Assembly (NCBI GenBank): GCA_002375465.1
Contig: DFLT01000017.1
Location: 62,001-126,000, forward strand
Direction: 5' to 3'
DNA from: Alphaproteobacteria bacterium UBA3612
Lineage (GTDB): Bacteria; Pseudomonadota; Alphaproteobacteria; Sphingomonadales; Sphingomonadaceae
Length of the DNA stretch: 64,000 nt
How positions within the stretch are numbered: position 1 is the first letter of the stretch; each line of letters begins with the position of its first letter. The notes beneath the pieces were generated by a model. It made no database searches and was not told the origin of the DNA. It saw only the letters and a program-made list of their open reading frames with translations. A program made the translations under genes and the position numbers. Positions 31,200-40,414 of the stretch are shown piece after piece.

Positions 31200-33488
31200 A
31201 TGGATACCCAGACACCCCCCGCCACCCCCCGATCCGCCGGTGCGGCGGCACGGGATATTCTGCGCCGCCTGCATGAAGTGATGGCGAGCCGCGCCCGCGC
31301 GCAGGCAAAGCTGAACAAGGTCGTCCGCATCATCGCCAAGTCGCTGTCGAGCGAAGTCTGTTCGATCTATCTGCTGCGCGATGGCGTGCTGGAATTATAC
31401 GCCACCAAGGGGCTGGCGCAGGAGGCGGTGCACGTCACGCGCCTGGCCGTGGGCGAGGGTCTGGTGGGACAGATCGCGGCGAACAGGGAGCCGCTGAACC
31501 TGGACGAAGCGGCGGAACATCCCGACTTCGCCTATAAGCCGGAGACGGGCGAGGATCTGTTTCATTCCTTTGCGGGTGTGCCGATCATCCGCCAGGAGAG
31601 CGCCGTCGGTGTTCTGGCCGTGCAACACGTCGAACCACGGCAATATCAGGACATTGAGATCGAGGCGCTGCAAACGGTTGCCATGGTACTGGCGGAACTG
31701 ATTTCCGCGGCCGGCCTGATCGATGCCTCGACAATGACCGCCGTCCGGTCGCACCAGGGTCCGCTGCGCCTGGAGGGTCTGAAACTGGTGAAGGGCGTCG
31801 GCCAGGGCCGTGCCGTGTTCCACCAGCCGCGCGTCGTCATCGAACATACCGTTTCCGATGATATTGAGGGTGAAAAACAGCGCATCGTCAAGGCGTTCAA
31901 GACAATGCGCGAGCAGATAGACCGGATGATGGGCAAGGCGGAATTTGCCGCCCCCGGCGATCATGACGACATTTTGGAAACCTACAAGATGTTCGCTTAT
32001 GACGAGGGCTGGAGCCGCCGGATCACGGAAGCGATCGAAAGCGGCCTGACGGCGGAAGCGGGCATCGAACGCGTGGCGCAAAAAACCCGCGCACGGCTGC
32101 GCAAGGCCGACGACCCCTTCTTTGCCGAGCGGCTGCACGATCTGGATGACCTAAGCAATCGGTTGCTGCGTATCGTGTCGGGCCAGGTGGGCACGGCGGC
32201 GCAGATGGGAATCGGGCGCGACACCATCCTGCTCGCACGAAATCTGGGACCGGCGGAGCTGCTGGAATATGACCGCCGCTTTCTGAAGGGCGTCGTGCTG
32301 GAGGAAGGCAGCCTGACCGCGCATGTCATTATCATCGCACGCGCCATGGGCATTCCCGTTCTGGGCCAGGTAAAGGATATCCGCGCCCAGATCGCAGAGG
32401 GCGATCCGCTGCTGCTGGACGTGACGCGCGGCGTCGTCTTCGTGCGCCCGCCCGAGACCGTCGTCGAACAGTTCGAAGAGCAGGTGGCGCTGCGTGACAG
32501 GCGGCAGGCGGAATATGCGAAACTGCGCGACAAGCCCGCCGTGACGCTGGATGGCACGCCGATCCAGCTGTTCATGAATGCGGGCCTGCGCGCGGATATT
32601 CCCAGCCTGGAAGCGTCTGGTGCCGACGGTATCGGCCTGTTCCGCACCGAATTCCAGTTTCTGGTTTCCGCCACCCTGCCCCGGCGGGAGCGGCAGACCT
32701 CACTTTACCAGGACGTGCTGGAGGCGGCGGGCGACAAGCCCGTCACGTTCCGGACTGTCGACATTGGCGGCGACAAGACCGTTCCCTATGTCGACAGCCA
32801 TGCGCGAGAGGAAAATCCCGCAATGGGGTATCGCGCCCTGCGGCTGGCGCTGGGCCGCAAGGGCCTGATGAAGGTACAGGCGCGCGCCCTGCTGGAGGCA
32901 TCGGCGGGACGCACCCTCAGGATCATGTTCCCCATGGTGTCCGAGCCGTGGGAGTTTGCCGAGGCGAAATCCATCGTGCTGGAACAGCTGGCCGCACAGA
33001 TGGCGCGGGGCAAGGAGCTGCCGACGGAGCTGAAGTTCGGCGCGATGCTGGAAGTGCCGGCGCTGGCGGAGATGCTGGACGTGTTCCTGCCGCAGATCGA
33101 TTTCCTGTCGATCGGGACCAACGACCTTGTGCAATTCCTGTTCGCGGCGGACCGTTCCAATCCCGCATTGGCGGAGCGATTCGACTGGCTGAGCCCGGCA
33201 GTGCTGCGATTCATGAAGCGCGTTGTCGATGCGGCGGACGATGCGGCGAAGCCAGTGACCGTCTGCGGCGAAATGGGCGGACGGCCCGTCGCTGCCATGG
33301 CGCTGCTCGCCCTCGGCTACCGGCGGCTGTCGATCACGCCGGCCGGCATCGGCCCGGTAAAGGCGATGGTGCGGTCGCTGGACCTAGAGGCCTTGTCAAA
33401 GGCAATGGACGGCTGGCTGCGAACAGGCATGCCGATACGCCCGAAACTGCGCCAATGGGCGGAAAGATACAGCGTGAAACTGGGCTAG
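31200..33488 (+). CDS. ptsP: PEP-protein phosphotransferase of the nitrogen PTS (EI-Ntr)
   Basis: 762 residues. An N-terminal GAF domain (about 35-170) precedes the enzyme I part: phosphohistidine H375 in EEGSLTAHVIIIARAMGIP, PEP-utilising barrel motifs (GADGIGLFRTEFQFL, TVDIGGDKTVPY, MFPMVSEPWEF, LSIGTNDLVQF) and catalytic Cys in TVCGEMGGRP. It phosphorylates NPr and then EIIA-Ntr, linking nitrogen state (GAF senses glutamine/2-oxoglutarate in E. coli) to potassium transport and other regulation. NPr and EIIA are not in the window. ATG 31200, 84 bp after the oxidoreductase; a small GC-rich hairpin (31127-31142) without T-run lies between. Confidence 0.95.
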   Translation: MDTQTPPATPRSAGAAARDILRRLHEVMASRARAQAKLNKVVRIIAKSLSSEVCSIYLLRDGVLELYATKGLAQEAVHVTRLAVGEGLVGQIAANREPLNLDEAAEHPDFAYKPETGEDLFHSFAGVPIIRQESAVGVLAVQHVEPRQYQDIEIEALQTVAMVLAELISAAGLIDASTMTAVRSHQGPLRLEGLKLVKGVGQGRAVFHQPRVVIEHTVSDDIEGEKQRIVKAFKTMREQIDRMMGKAEFAAPGDHDDILETYKMFAYDEGWSRRITEAIESGLTAEAGIERVAQKTRARLRKADDPFFAERLHDLDDLSNRLLRIVSGQVGTAAQMGIGRDTILLARNLGPAELLEYDRRFLKGVVLEEGSLTAHVIIIARAMGIPVLGQVKDIRAQIAEGDPLLLDVTRGVVFVRPPETVVEQFEEQVALRDRRQAEYAKLRDKPAVTLDGTPIQLFMNAGLRADIPSLEASGADGIGLFRTEFQFLVSATLPRRERQTSLYQDVLEAAGDKPVTFRTVDIGGDKTVPYVDSHAREENPAMGYRALRLALGRKGLMKVQARALLEASAGRTLRIMFPMVSEPWEFAEAKSIVLEQLAAQMARGKELPTELKFGAMLEVPALAEMLDVFLPQIDFLSIGTNDLVQFLFAADRSNPALAERFDWLSPAVLRFMKRVVDAADDAAKPVTVCGEMGGRPVAAMALLALGYRRLSITPAGIGPVKAMVRSLDLEALSKAMDGWLRTGMPIRPKLRQWAERYSVKLG

Positions 33489-33508
33489 GTGGGGAAACCG
33501 GGGCCAGA

Positions 33509-34915
33509 TCAGGATTTCGTGGCGCGATAGGCGGCAAGCGCCCGTTCACGCGCGGCCTGGTGGCTGACGATCGGCTCCGGATAATCCTTCCCCAGCTCGA
33601 TGCCCGCATCGTGCAGCACTCTCTCATCCGCTTCCCATGGCAGGTGAATGGCGTCGTCCGGCAGACTGGCAAGTTCGGGTACCCATTGCCGGATATAGTC
33701 GGCGGCCTCCCATTTCGGACTTTGCGTCTTGGGATTCATCATGCGGGGGAAAGGGTGGGAATCTATGCCGGACCCCGCGCTCCACTGCCAGTTCTGACTG
33801 TTATTGCCATAATCGGCGTCCACCAGGCAGTCCCAGAACCAGCGCTCCCCCTCCTGCCAGCGGATGAGGAGATGCTTGATCAAAAATTGCGCGACGATCA
33901 TGCGGACGCGATTATGCATCCAGCCCGTTGCCCATAGCTGTCGCATGCCGGCGTCGACGATGGGATAACCGGTCAGGCCCCGCTGCCACGCCGTCAGATG
34001 CTCTTTCCCTTCCACCGTGCGCAGGTCGGTCCAGTTCAGACGGTCGAATTGCTCGCGGCCCGGCGTGTCGCCATAATCTGGAAAGGTGACGATCGCCTGC
34101 GTGGAGAAGTCCCGCCAGGCCAGTTCCGACAAAAAGGTTTCCACCGTCTGCCATTGTCGATTGGCGGCAACAACGTGCCAGACCTTCGCAGGCGACACCT
34201 CCCCCATGTGCAGATGGGGGCTGAGGCGGCTCGTCAGATCCTCCGACGGCAAATTGCGCCCCTCCTGATAGTCCGCCACCCGGTCGGCAAAATCGTCCAG
34301 GCGGCTTAGCGCGCCCTCCTCGCCCGGCGTCCATTCGTCGAAGCCGGTCGCCCAGTCGGGATCGGTGGGCAGCAAATTCCAGTCGTCCAGCTCGTCGCTG
34401 TCCGGCCATGCGTCCGGCGCCAGCATGTTCGCCGGACGGCGTGTCGGCTCCGGCGGCGGCATCACCTGTTGCAACAACCGCCAGAAGGGCGTGAAGATCT
34501 TGTAGGGCTCGCCCGATTTCGTCGTCACCGTCCCCGGCTCCGACAGCAGGCGACCGGGGTGCAGCTGCAGGTCGACGCGTCCGGCCAGCTTGTCCTGCTG
34601 CGCGACCCACCAGGGCTCGTAATGTTCGATGGCGTGAACGCGGTCGATGCCCAGTTTCTCTGCCAGTGCGGCGATCTTGGCACTGGCTTCGCCCCGCAAA
34701 AGGATCAGCTTCAGCCCCTTTTCCTGCAGGGTCGACGATAGGCTTTTCAGGCTGTGATGCAGCCACCAACGCTGCGCTGCGCCGGTCCGCCATTTTCCCG
34801 GACTTTCATCATCAAGCACATAGACAGGGATCACCGGTCCCTCCTCGGCGGCGGCGCGCACGGCTGCTTGATCGGAGAGGCGAAGATCCTCGCGGAACCA
34901 GATGATTGAGGGCAT
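33509..34915 (-). CDS. phrB: Deoxyribodipyrimidine photolyase
   Basis: 468-residue light-dependent CPD photolyase. N-terminal Rossmann antenna domain (IIWFREDLRLSDQAA); C-terminal FAD domain with SRLSPHLHMGEVSP, ELAWRDF, GYPIVDAGMRQLWATGWMHNRVRM, DCLVDADYGNNSQNWQWSAGSG and DSHPFPRMMNP, including the Trp-rich electron path. Convergent with ptsP (20-bp gap). Its ATG at 34915 is only 70 bp from the divergent aminotransferase start, so the two share a control region. Confidence 0.96.
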   Translation of the reverse strand: MPSIIWFREDLRLSDQAAVRAAAEEGPVIPVYVLDDESPGKWRTGAAQRWWLHHSLKSLSSTLQEKGLKLILLRGEASAKIAALAEKLGIDRVHAIEHYEPWWVAQQDKLAGRVDLQLHPGRLLSEPGTVTTKSGEPYKIFTPFWRLLQQVMPPPEPTRRPANMLAPDAWPDSDELDDWNLLPTDPDWATGFDEWTPGEEGALSRLDDFADRVADYQEGRNLPSEDLTSRLSPHLHMGEVSPAKVWHVVAANRQWQTVETFLSELAWRDFSTQAIVTFPDYGDTPGREQFDRLNWTDLRTVEGKEHLTAWQRGLTGYPIVDAGMRQLWATGWMHNRVRMIVAQFLIKHLLIRWQEGERWFWDCLVDADYGNNSQNWQWSAGSGIDSHPFPRMMNPKTQSPKWEAADYIRQWVPELASLPDDAIHLPWEADERVLHDAGIELGKDYPEPIVSHQAARERALAAYRATKS

Positions 34916-34985
34916 GAGTTCGCTGCTTTCCTTCCGTCCCGCTCTTGCTGTAGGCCGTTTCCGAACGCCCGAAAGGACAATAACG

Positions 34986-35864
34986 TTGCCCCGTCTCGCC
35001 TATACCAATGGTCGCATCACCCCCGCCCGGCGCGCCACTGTCTCCATCGACGATCGCGCCTATTTGTTCGGCGATGGCGTCTATGAAGTCTCCGCCTTTT
35101 TCGACGGGACCGCGTTCGACTGGCCCATGACGCTGGAGCGGTTGAAACACAGCCGGGACGAACTTCGCATCGCCGCGCCGATGTCAGACGCCGCCCTGAC
35201 CATTGCGGTAAGACGACTGATCGCCAAGTCGCGCGTTCGCACCGGCCTTGTCTATCTGCAGGTCACGCGCGGAGCCGCCCCGCGCGAGCATGCCTTTCCA
35301 AAGGATGCGGTGCCGGGGCTGACGATGACCGTGCGCCCCTATGATTTCGCCGCCCAGCCGGCGAAACAGCGGGTAGGCGTCAGCGCGATCACCGTCGCCG
35401 ATGAACGCTGGGCCCGCTGTCAGGTCAAATCTGTGGCGCTGCTTGCCAATGTTCTGGCAAAGCAGGAGGCGAAGGAGCGCGGCGCGTTCGAAGCGGTGAT
35501 GGTCGGCCGCGACGGCGCGGTGACGGAGGGGTCCTCCACGACGACGTGGATGGTGACCGCAGACGGCACCGTCGTAACCCGGCCATTGTCCAACGACATT
35601 TTGCCCGGCGTGCGACGGAGGCGGTTGCTGCAGTTGCTGGAAGATGACGGCATCCAGGTTGAAGAACGCGCCTATACGGTGGAGGAGGCGGCATCGGCGC
35701 GGGAATTGTTCCTGAGCGCGACCAGTACCACGCTGATGCCCATCGTGACGTTGAACGACGCACCGGTCGGCACCGGTAAGCCCGGTCCGGTATCGCTGCG
35801 CGCATGCGACCTGCTGTGGCGGGAGATCGAGCGGCAGACCGGATGGCGCCCCCCCTCCACCTAA
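34986..35864 (+). CDS. Class IV PLP aminotransferase (D-amino acid aminotransferase type)
   Basis: 292-residue fold-type IV PLP enzyme. PLP Lys148 in RCQVKSVALLANVLAKQEA (145-163); Tyr/Asp-rich N-terminus SIDDRAYLFGDGVYEV; VTEGSSTTTWMV; LPGVRRRRLLQLLEDDGIQVEER; ELFLSATSTTLMPIV. Features lean to D-alanine aminotransferase rather than IlvE or PabC, but these are hard to tell apart. I place the start at TTG 34986, which has AAGGA eight bases upstream and gives the family N-terminus (PRLAYTNGRI); an ATG at 34914 would overlap phrB. Confidence 0.85.
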   Translation: MPRLAYTNGRITPARRATVSIDDRAYLFGDGVYEVSAFFDGTAFDWPMTLERLKHSRDELRIAAPMSDAALTIAVRRLIAKSRVRTGLVYLQVTRGAAPREHAFPKDAVPGLTMTVRPYDFAAQPAKQRVGVSAITVADERWARCQVKSVALLANVLAKQEAKERGAFEAVMVGRDGAVTEGSSTTTWMVTADGTVVTRPLSNDILPGVRRRRLLQLLEDDGIQVEERAYTVEEAASARELFLSATSTTLMPIVTLNDAPVGTGKPGPVSLRACDLLWREIERQTGWRPPST

Positions 35865-35883
35865 GCGTCCACCTAAACGTCCC

Positions 35884-38073
35884 CTAAACGAAGCTGTACG
35901 GATCGATGTCGACCGTCAGGCGGACATTGCGCGGTATGTCGACCTTCGGCAGCCAACTGCCGAGCACCGCGTCCAGATCGACACGGCGGGCGGCATGGGC
36001 AAGCAGGCGATGGCGATAACGCCCGCGTAACAGCGACAGCGGCGCCGGCGCCGGGCCCAGCACCATGAAATCCTCAACATCCTGCGGCGCCGCACGCCCC
36101 AGCGCGCGCGCGGTCGCCGCCACTTCCTGCTCGTCGGGACCCGAGATGATGAGGGCGGCGAGGCGACCGAAGGGCGGCATGGCGGCATCCCGGCGCGCCT
36201 CTATCTCTGCCGCATAGAATCCTTCGGCGTCGGCGCGCACAAGTGCGTCGATGACATGCGCCTCTGGCTGATGGGTCTGGACGAAAACGCGTCCCGGCTT
36301 TTCACCGCGCCCGGCGCGACCGGCGACCTGCACGATCTGCTGAAAGCTGCGTTCGCCCGCCCGCAGGTCGCCGCCCTTCAGCGCGAGGTCTGCATCGACG
36401 ACGCCGACGAGGGTGAGGTCGGGGAAATGATAGCCCTTCGTCACCAATTGTGTGCCGATCAATATGTCGATTTCGCGCCGTTCCACCGCATCGACCAGCG
36501 CGCGCGCCTTTGCGGGACTGCCAATCGTGTCCGACGTGGCAAGCAGGACCCGCGCCTCAGGGAAAAGTTCGGCGACCTCTTCCGCAATGCGCTCCACGCC
36601 CGGGCCGCAGGGCACCAGCGTATCCGCCTCCCCGCATTCGGGGCAGGTATCGGGGGTGGGTTCGCTGAGGCCGCAATGGTGACACATTAATCGCCGCGTA
36701 AGCCGATGCTCCACCAGCCAGGCGGAACAGTTCGGACATTCGATGCGTGTCCCGCAATGCCGGCACAGCGTCAGCGGCGCATAGCCGCGCCGGTTGAGAA
36801 ACAGCAGGGTTTGTTCGCCCCGCTCCAGCGTTTCCGTCATTGCGTCCAGCAGTGGCTGGGCCAGCCAATGCTGGCTGGGCGGCTGGTGAACACGCAGATC
36901 GATGGCGCAAATATCCGGCATCGACGCGCCGCCATAGCGAGAGGGGAGAACGAGTTCCTCATAGGTGCCGCGTTCGGCCTGAACCTGAGTCTCGATGGGC
37001 GGCGTTGCAGTTGCCAGAATGACGGGAATGCTTTCCAGTTTAGCCCGCATGACGGCCACATCGCGGGCGTGATAGGGGACGCCCTCCTCTTGCTTGAAGC
37101 TTTGTTCATGGGCTTCATCGACGACCAGGCAGCGGAGGTTCGGATAGGGCAGGAACAGGGCGGAGCGGGCACCGACCGTCAGCCGCGCATCTCCGCGCGC
37201 GATGGCACGCCAGGCGGCGCGGCGCTCCGACATCCTCATATCGCTGTGCCAGCCGACCGGGCGCACGCCAAACCGTGCCTCGATCCGGCGCATCAGCGGT
37301 TCGGTCAGGGCGATTTCAGGCAGCAGGATCAGCGCCTGGCCGCCGCCGCGGATCGCTGCCGCGACAGCCTCCAAATAGGTTTCGGTTTTTCCCGATCCCG
37401 TGACGCCGTGCAGCAGAAAGGGCGCGAATTCGTGCGCCTCCACAGCCCCCAGCATCCGGTCGGCGGCGGCGCGCTGTTCCGGCGCCAGCGTCGCTGGCGC
37501 ATGATCGGCATCGGGGCGCGGCGGCGGTCGATCCGCGGCCAGGATCACCGGTTCGATCATGCCGCCATTCACCATGCCGCGAATGACACCCTCCGACACT
37601 TCGGCCCAGGCCGCCAGCTCCCGCACGGCGCCTTGCCTGTCCTCAAGTGCGGCCATTGCCTGTTCCCGCTGCGGCGTCATGCGGGGCGGCACGTCGCCGG
37701 TCAGGCGGTATTCCGTCATGGTGCGCGCGCCGTCCAGCGCAGACGGCATCGGCATCACCATCCGCAGGACCGACGATGGCGACGAATAATAATAATGCGA
37801 CACCCATTCGATCAGGCGACGCAGGCGCTCCGGAACAGGCGGCGCATCCCACGCGCCGTTGATCCTGCGCAGCTTGGCCGCATCGATTTCCTGATTGGGC
37901 AGGCGATCCGCCTCCCAGACGACAGCGGTCACCTCGCGCGGGCCCAGCGGCACGCGGACGATCGTGCCGGGTGCAGTAGGGCACCCGTCGCGCGGCAGAT
38001 AATCCAGCACCGGCAGCGCGGCATTCAGCGTCAGCACGCGAAGGCGAGGGGCGGTGGGGGGCATTCCCTCCAT
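35884..38073 (-). CDS. priA: Primosomal replication restart helicase
   Basis: 729-residue PriA (replication factor Y). 3'-DNA-binding domain at the N-terminus, then helicase core with GVTGSGKTETYLE (Walker A), VVDEAHEQSFKQEEG (DEAH), LATATPP, and FLNRRGY; eight zinc-binding cysteines in CRHCG, CPNCS, CHHCG and CPECG; GTQLVTKGYHFPDLTLV and VQVAGRAGRGEKPG in the second lobe. Restarts stalled forks by reloading DnaB. It is divergent from the transaldolase gene, a conserved neighbour in alphaproteobacteria, and converges with the aminotransferase gene (19-bp gap). Confidence 0.96.
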   Translation of the reverse strand: MEGMPPTAPRLRVLTLNAALPVLDYLPRDGCPTAPGTIVRVPLGPREVTAVVWEADRLPNQEIDAAKLRRINGAWDAPPVPERLRRLIEWVSHYYYSSPSSVLRMVMPMPSALDGARTMTEYRLTGDVPPRMTPQREQAMAALEDRQGAVRELAAWAEVSEGVIRGMVNGGMIEPVILAADRPPPRPDADHAPATLAPEQRAAADRMLGAVEAHEFAPFLLHGVTGSGKTETYLEAVAAAIRGGGQALILLPEIALTEPLMRRIEARFGVRPVGWHSDMRMSERRAAWRAIARGDARLTVGARSALFLPYPNLRCLVVDEAHEQSFKQEEGVPYHARDVAVMRAKLESIPVILATATPPIETQVQAERGTYEELVLPSRYGGASMPDICAIDLRVHQPPSQHWLAQPLLDAMTETLERGEQTLLFLNRRGYAPLTLCRHCGTRIECPNCSAWLVEHRLTRRLMCHHCGLSEPTPDTCPECGEADTLVPCGPGVERIAEEVAELFPEARVLLATSDTIGSPAKARALVDAVERREIDILIGTQLVTKGYHFPDLTLVGVVDADLALKGGDLRAGERSFQQIVQVAGRAGRGEKPGRVFVQTHQPEAHVIDALVRADAEGFYAAEIEARRDAAMPPFGRLAALIISGPDEQEVAATARALGRAAPQDVEDFMVLGPAPAPLSLLRGRYRHRLLAHAARRVDLDAVLGSWLPKVDIPRNVRLTVDIDPYSFV

Positions 38074-38225
38074 ATAGGCAGGCAGGCTTTCCTGTCACGG
38101 CAGCCACGATCATACCGGACAATTGCCTGCGTATATGCCGGCCCGTCGCGCCCCCGCTATTGGGTTAAACCCCGCAAACGGATAAGCGGCACGCCAAGAC
38201 CCACCCCCCGATTCGGAAACCCGCC

Positions 38226-38879
38226 ATGAAATTTTTTGTCGACACCGCAGACATCCCCGAAATCCGCGAATTATCCGATCTAGGACTCTGCGATGGCGTC
38301 ACCACGAACCCCAGCCTGATTCATAAATCGGGCCGGAATTTTCTTGAGGTGATCAAGGAAATCGCCGGGATGATCGAGGGGCCGGTCTCTGCCGAAGTCG
38401 TCGCAGAAGACCACGCCACCCAGATGCGCGAAGCGGAAAAGCTGCTGACCCTGGGCGATAATATCACCATCAAGGTGCCGCTGACACTGGACGGGCTGAA
38501 AAGCTGCAAGGCGCTGGCGGCGAACGGCACACCGGTCAACGTGACGCTGTGCTTCTCGGCGAACCAGGCCCTGCTGGCGGCGAAGGCGGGCGCTGCCTTC
38601 ATTTCCCCCTTCGTCGGTCGCCATGACGATGTCGGCTATGACGGCATGAACCTGATTTCCGATATCCGCATGATTTACGACAATTACGATTTCGAGACGG
38701 AAATTCTGGTCGCCAGCGTGCGGCACCCGATACACATTCTGGAATCGGCAAAGATCGGCGCGGATGTCGTCACCGCCCCCGCAAAGGTGCTGAAATCACT
38801 GGCCAGCCACCATCTGACAGACAAGGGGCTGGCGGCCTTCACCGCGGACTGGGCCAAGACGGGCCAGTCAATCGTCTGA
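38226..38879 (+). CDS. tal: Transaldolase / fructose-6-phosphate aldolase
   Basis: 217-residue small transaldolase subfamily enzyme. Schiff-base Lys83 in ITIKVPLT; MKFFVDTADIPEI at the N-terminus; GVTTNPSLI; NVTLCFSANQALLAAKAGA; SPFVGRHDD. Acts in the pentose phosphate pathway; the short family includes both transaldolases and fructose-6-phosphate aldolases, and the sequence alone does not decide. Strong hairpin just after the stop. Confidence 0.94.
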   Translation: MKFFVDTADIPEIRELSDLGLCDGVTTNPSLIHKSGRNFLEVIKEIAGMIEGPVSAEVVAEDHATQMREAEKLLTLGDNITIKVPLTLDGLKSCKALAANGTPVNVTLCFSANQALLAAKAGAAFISPFVGRHDDVGYDGMNLISDIRMIYDNYDFETEILVASVRHPIHILESAKIGADVVTAPAKVLKSLASHHLTDKGLAAFTADWAKTGQSIV

Positions 38880-38884
38880 AGGCA

Positions 38885-38915
38885 GGCCGTGCAGGCCTGA
38901 CCGGCCTGCACGGCC
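38885..38915. terminator. Hairpin between tal and the BtuF-like gene
   Basis: Perfect 13-bp stem GGCCGTGCAGGCC (38885-38897) / GGCCTGCACGGCC (38903-38915), 5-base loop TGACC, then CATTT. Weak T-run, but the stem lies exactly between two convergent stops and may serve both. Confidence 0.7.
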
Positions 38916-38919
38916 CATT

Positions 38920-39843
38920 TCAAACGCGCGGCAGCGCCAGCCAGCCTTTCCCCTCGGTTTTCCCATCCGCGTCGATACAATCGGCGATGATTTGTGCCGA
39001 TTCCACCAGCCGCGGCCCCGGTCGATTGAAGAAGTGGTGACCGTCGGCGACAAACACGCGCCCCGACCGTACGGCGGAAAGATCGCGCCAGCCCGGACGC
39101 TCAACGAGTGGCGCAAGGTCGGCCAATGTCTGCGGAAGCTGATAGCCGCAGGGCATCATCACGATCACATCCGGATCGGCAGCGACCAGCGCATCCCACT
39201 CCAGCCAGGGCGAATGCTGCCCGGCCTGCGCAAACAGCGGATCGCCGCCGGCAATCTGGATAAGTTCGGGAACCCAGTTCCCTGCGGCCATCAAGGGTTC
39301 GATCCACTCGATAGCGGCGACCGTCGGGCGCGTCCCACGGGCCGCCGTGCGCACCTGCAAATCGGCAAGGCGCAGTCGCAGGGCGTCAACCGCCCGCTCC
39401 GCCTTGTCGCGCGCACCGACGGCTTCGCCAACGCGGTGGAAATCGCCCCAGACGTCGTTCAAATCATCCGGTGCCAGAGATATCATGGTCGGCGCGGTAC
39501 CGACCCATGCCGCCAGCGACTCCTCCAGATCGGCAGGCGTGACCGCGCAGACGGCACATTGCGACTGGGTCAGGATCACGTCCGGCCGCAGCGCGCGCAG
39601 CCGTTCCGCATCGACGGCATAGACCGATAGCCCCTGCCGCACGATTTCCTGTACCCGCCGATCGATTTCCAGCGAGGTCAGCCCCTTTTCCAGCTTCGTC
39701 GACGTAAGCACCGGCAAGGCCTGCACGAACGGCGGGAAGTCGCATTCGTGCGACCGCCCCAAAAGCTGATCGCCCAAACCCACCGCCACGGCAATCTCCG
39801 TGGCACTGGGCAGAAGCGACACGACGCGCGGCGACGCAGCCAT
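38920..39843 (-). CDS. BtuF-like substrate-binding-fold protein without signal peptide
   Basis: 307 residues with the periplasmic-binding (BtuF/FecB) fold: PRVVSLLPSATEIAVAVG, LTSLEIDRRVQEIV, LRPDVILTQ, WDALVAADPDVIVMMPCGY, GRVFVADGHHFFNRPGPR. It has no signal peptide or lipobox, and the possible upstream extension is not hydrophobic, so it should stay in the cytoplasm. Conserved-looking cysteines: C34 in RSHECDFPP and a CxxC at C96/C99 (SQCAVCAV). It is the third gene of the riboswitch-led btuB operon, overlapping the membrane protein gene by ATGA. Candidate intracellular cobalamin (or corrinoid) binding protein. Confidence 0.85.
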   Translation of the reverse strand: MAASPRVVSLLPSATEIAVAVGLGDQLLGRSHECDFPPFVQALPVLTSTKLEKGLTSLEIDRRVQEIVRQGLSVYAVDAERLRALRPDVILTQSQCAVCAVTPADLEESLAAWVGTAPTMISLAPDDLNDVWGDFHRVGEAVGARDKAERAVDALRLRLADLQVRTAARGTRPTVAAIEWIEPLMAAGNWVPELIQIAGGDPLFAQAGQHSPWLEWDALVAADPDVIVMMPCGYQLPQTLADLAPLVERPGWRDLSAVRSGRVFVADGHHFFNRPGPRLVESAQIIADCIDADGKTEGKGWLALPRV

Positions 39844-40397
39844 CAGCGCAGCCTGAGCGCAGGGGCTGGTCCGAAGACCTGCGGGGCCAAACGCAGCAGA
39901 CCGGCATGCATCGCCGTCAGAACGGCCAGCCACACCGCATCATTCAGAAGGATGCTGAGAACGACCTGCGGGGTGAACATTTCAGATCCTCCGCCCTCCA
40001 CAAGGGAAAGGGCATAAAGCAGCCCCTCATAGACGATGAAAGCAGCGGCAAAGGCACTGGCCAGCCGCAGCACGCTCGGCGCGGCACCGCCGATCACCCG
40101 CCGCGTCACGAAGAGCGCCGCAATGCTCGCCGCACACAGGGCGACACCCCACATCAACGCATGTGCGGTCAGGGGATAGCCGAGCGCTCCGAAACCCAGA
40201 ACCTGATTGACCGCCCACACGCCGATTACCGCCGTCACGGCCTGCGCCCGCGACATTGTCGCCGCCGCAACGGTGGCAATCGCGACAAACGGCATCATGC
40301 AGGCGATTATGACGGTACCGAGCAGGGCCGCCGCCGCAAGGGTCAGGGGCCAGGCGACCGCCTCTCCCTGCGCCCGCGTCACGGGATCATCCCTCAT
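39843..40397 (-). CDS. Unidentified membrane protein of the btuB operon
   Basis: 184 residues (ATG 40397, with AAGGA eight bases upstream; ATG 40415 would add six). Five to six hydrophobic helices: WPLTLAAAALLGTVIIACMM, AVTAVIGVWAVNQVLGFGAL, ALMWGVALCAASIAALFV, ASAFAAAFIVYEGLLYAL, SILLNDAVWLAVLTAM. I do not recognise the family. Size and helix count are like those of solo S-component B12 transporters (BtuM), and there are cysteines within helices (IIACMM, ALCAAS), but I cannot show homology. Position between btuB and a BtuF-like protein in a cobalamin-riboswitch operon argues for a role in B12 passage across the inner membrane. Confidence 0.8.
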   Translation of the reverse strand: MRDDPVTRAQGEAVAWPLTLAAAALLGTVIIACMMPFVAIATVAAATMSRAQAVTAVIGVWAVNQVLGFGALGYPLTAHALMWGVALCAASIAALFVTRRVIGGAAPSVLRLASAFAAAFIVYEGLLYALSLVEGGGSEMFTPQVVLSILLNDAVWLAVLTAMHAGLLRLAPQVFGPAPALRLR

Positions 40398-40414
40398 CTT
40401 GCTGTCCTTCCACA

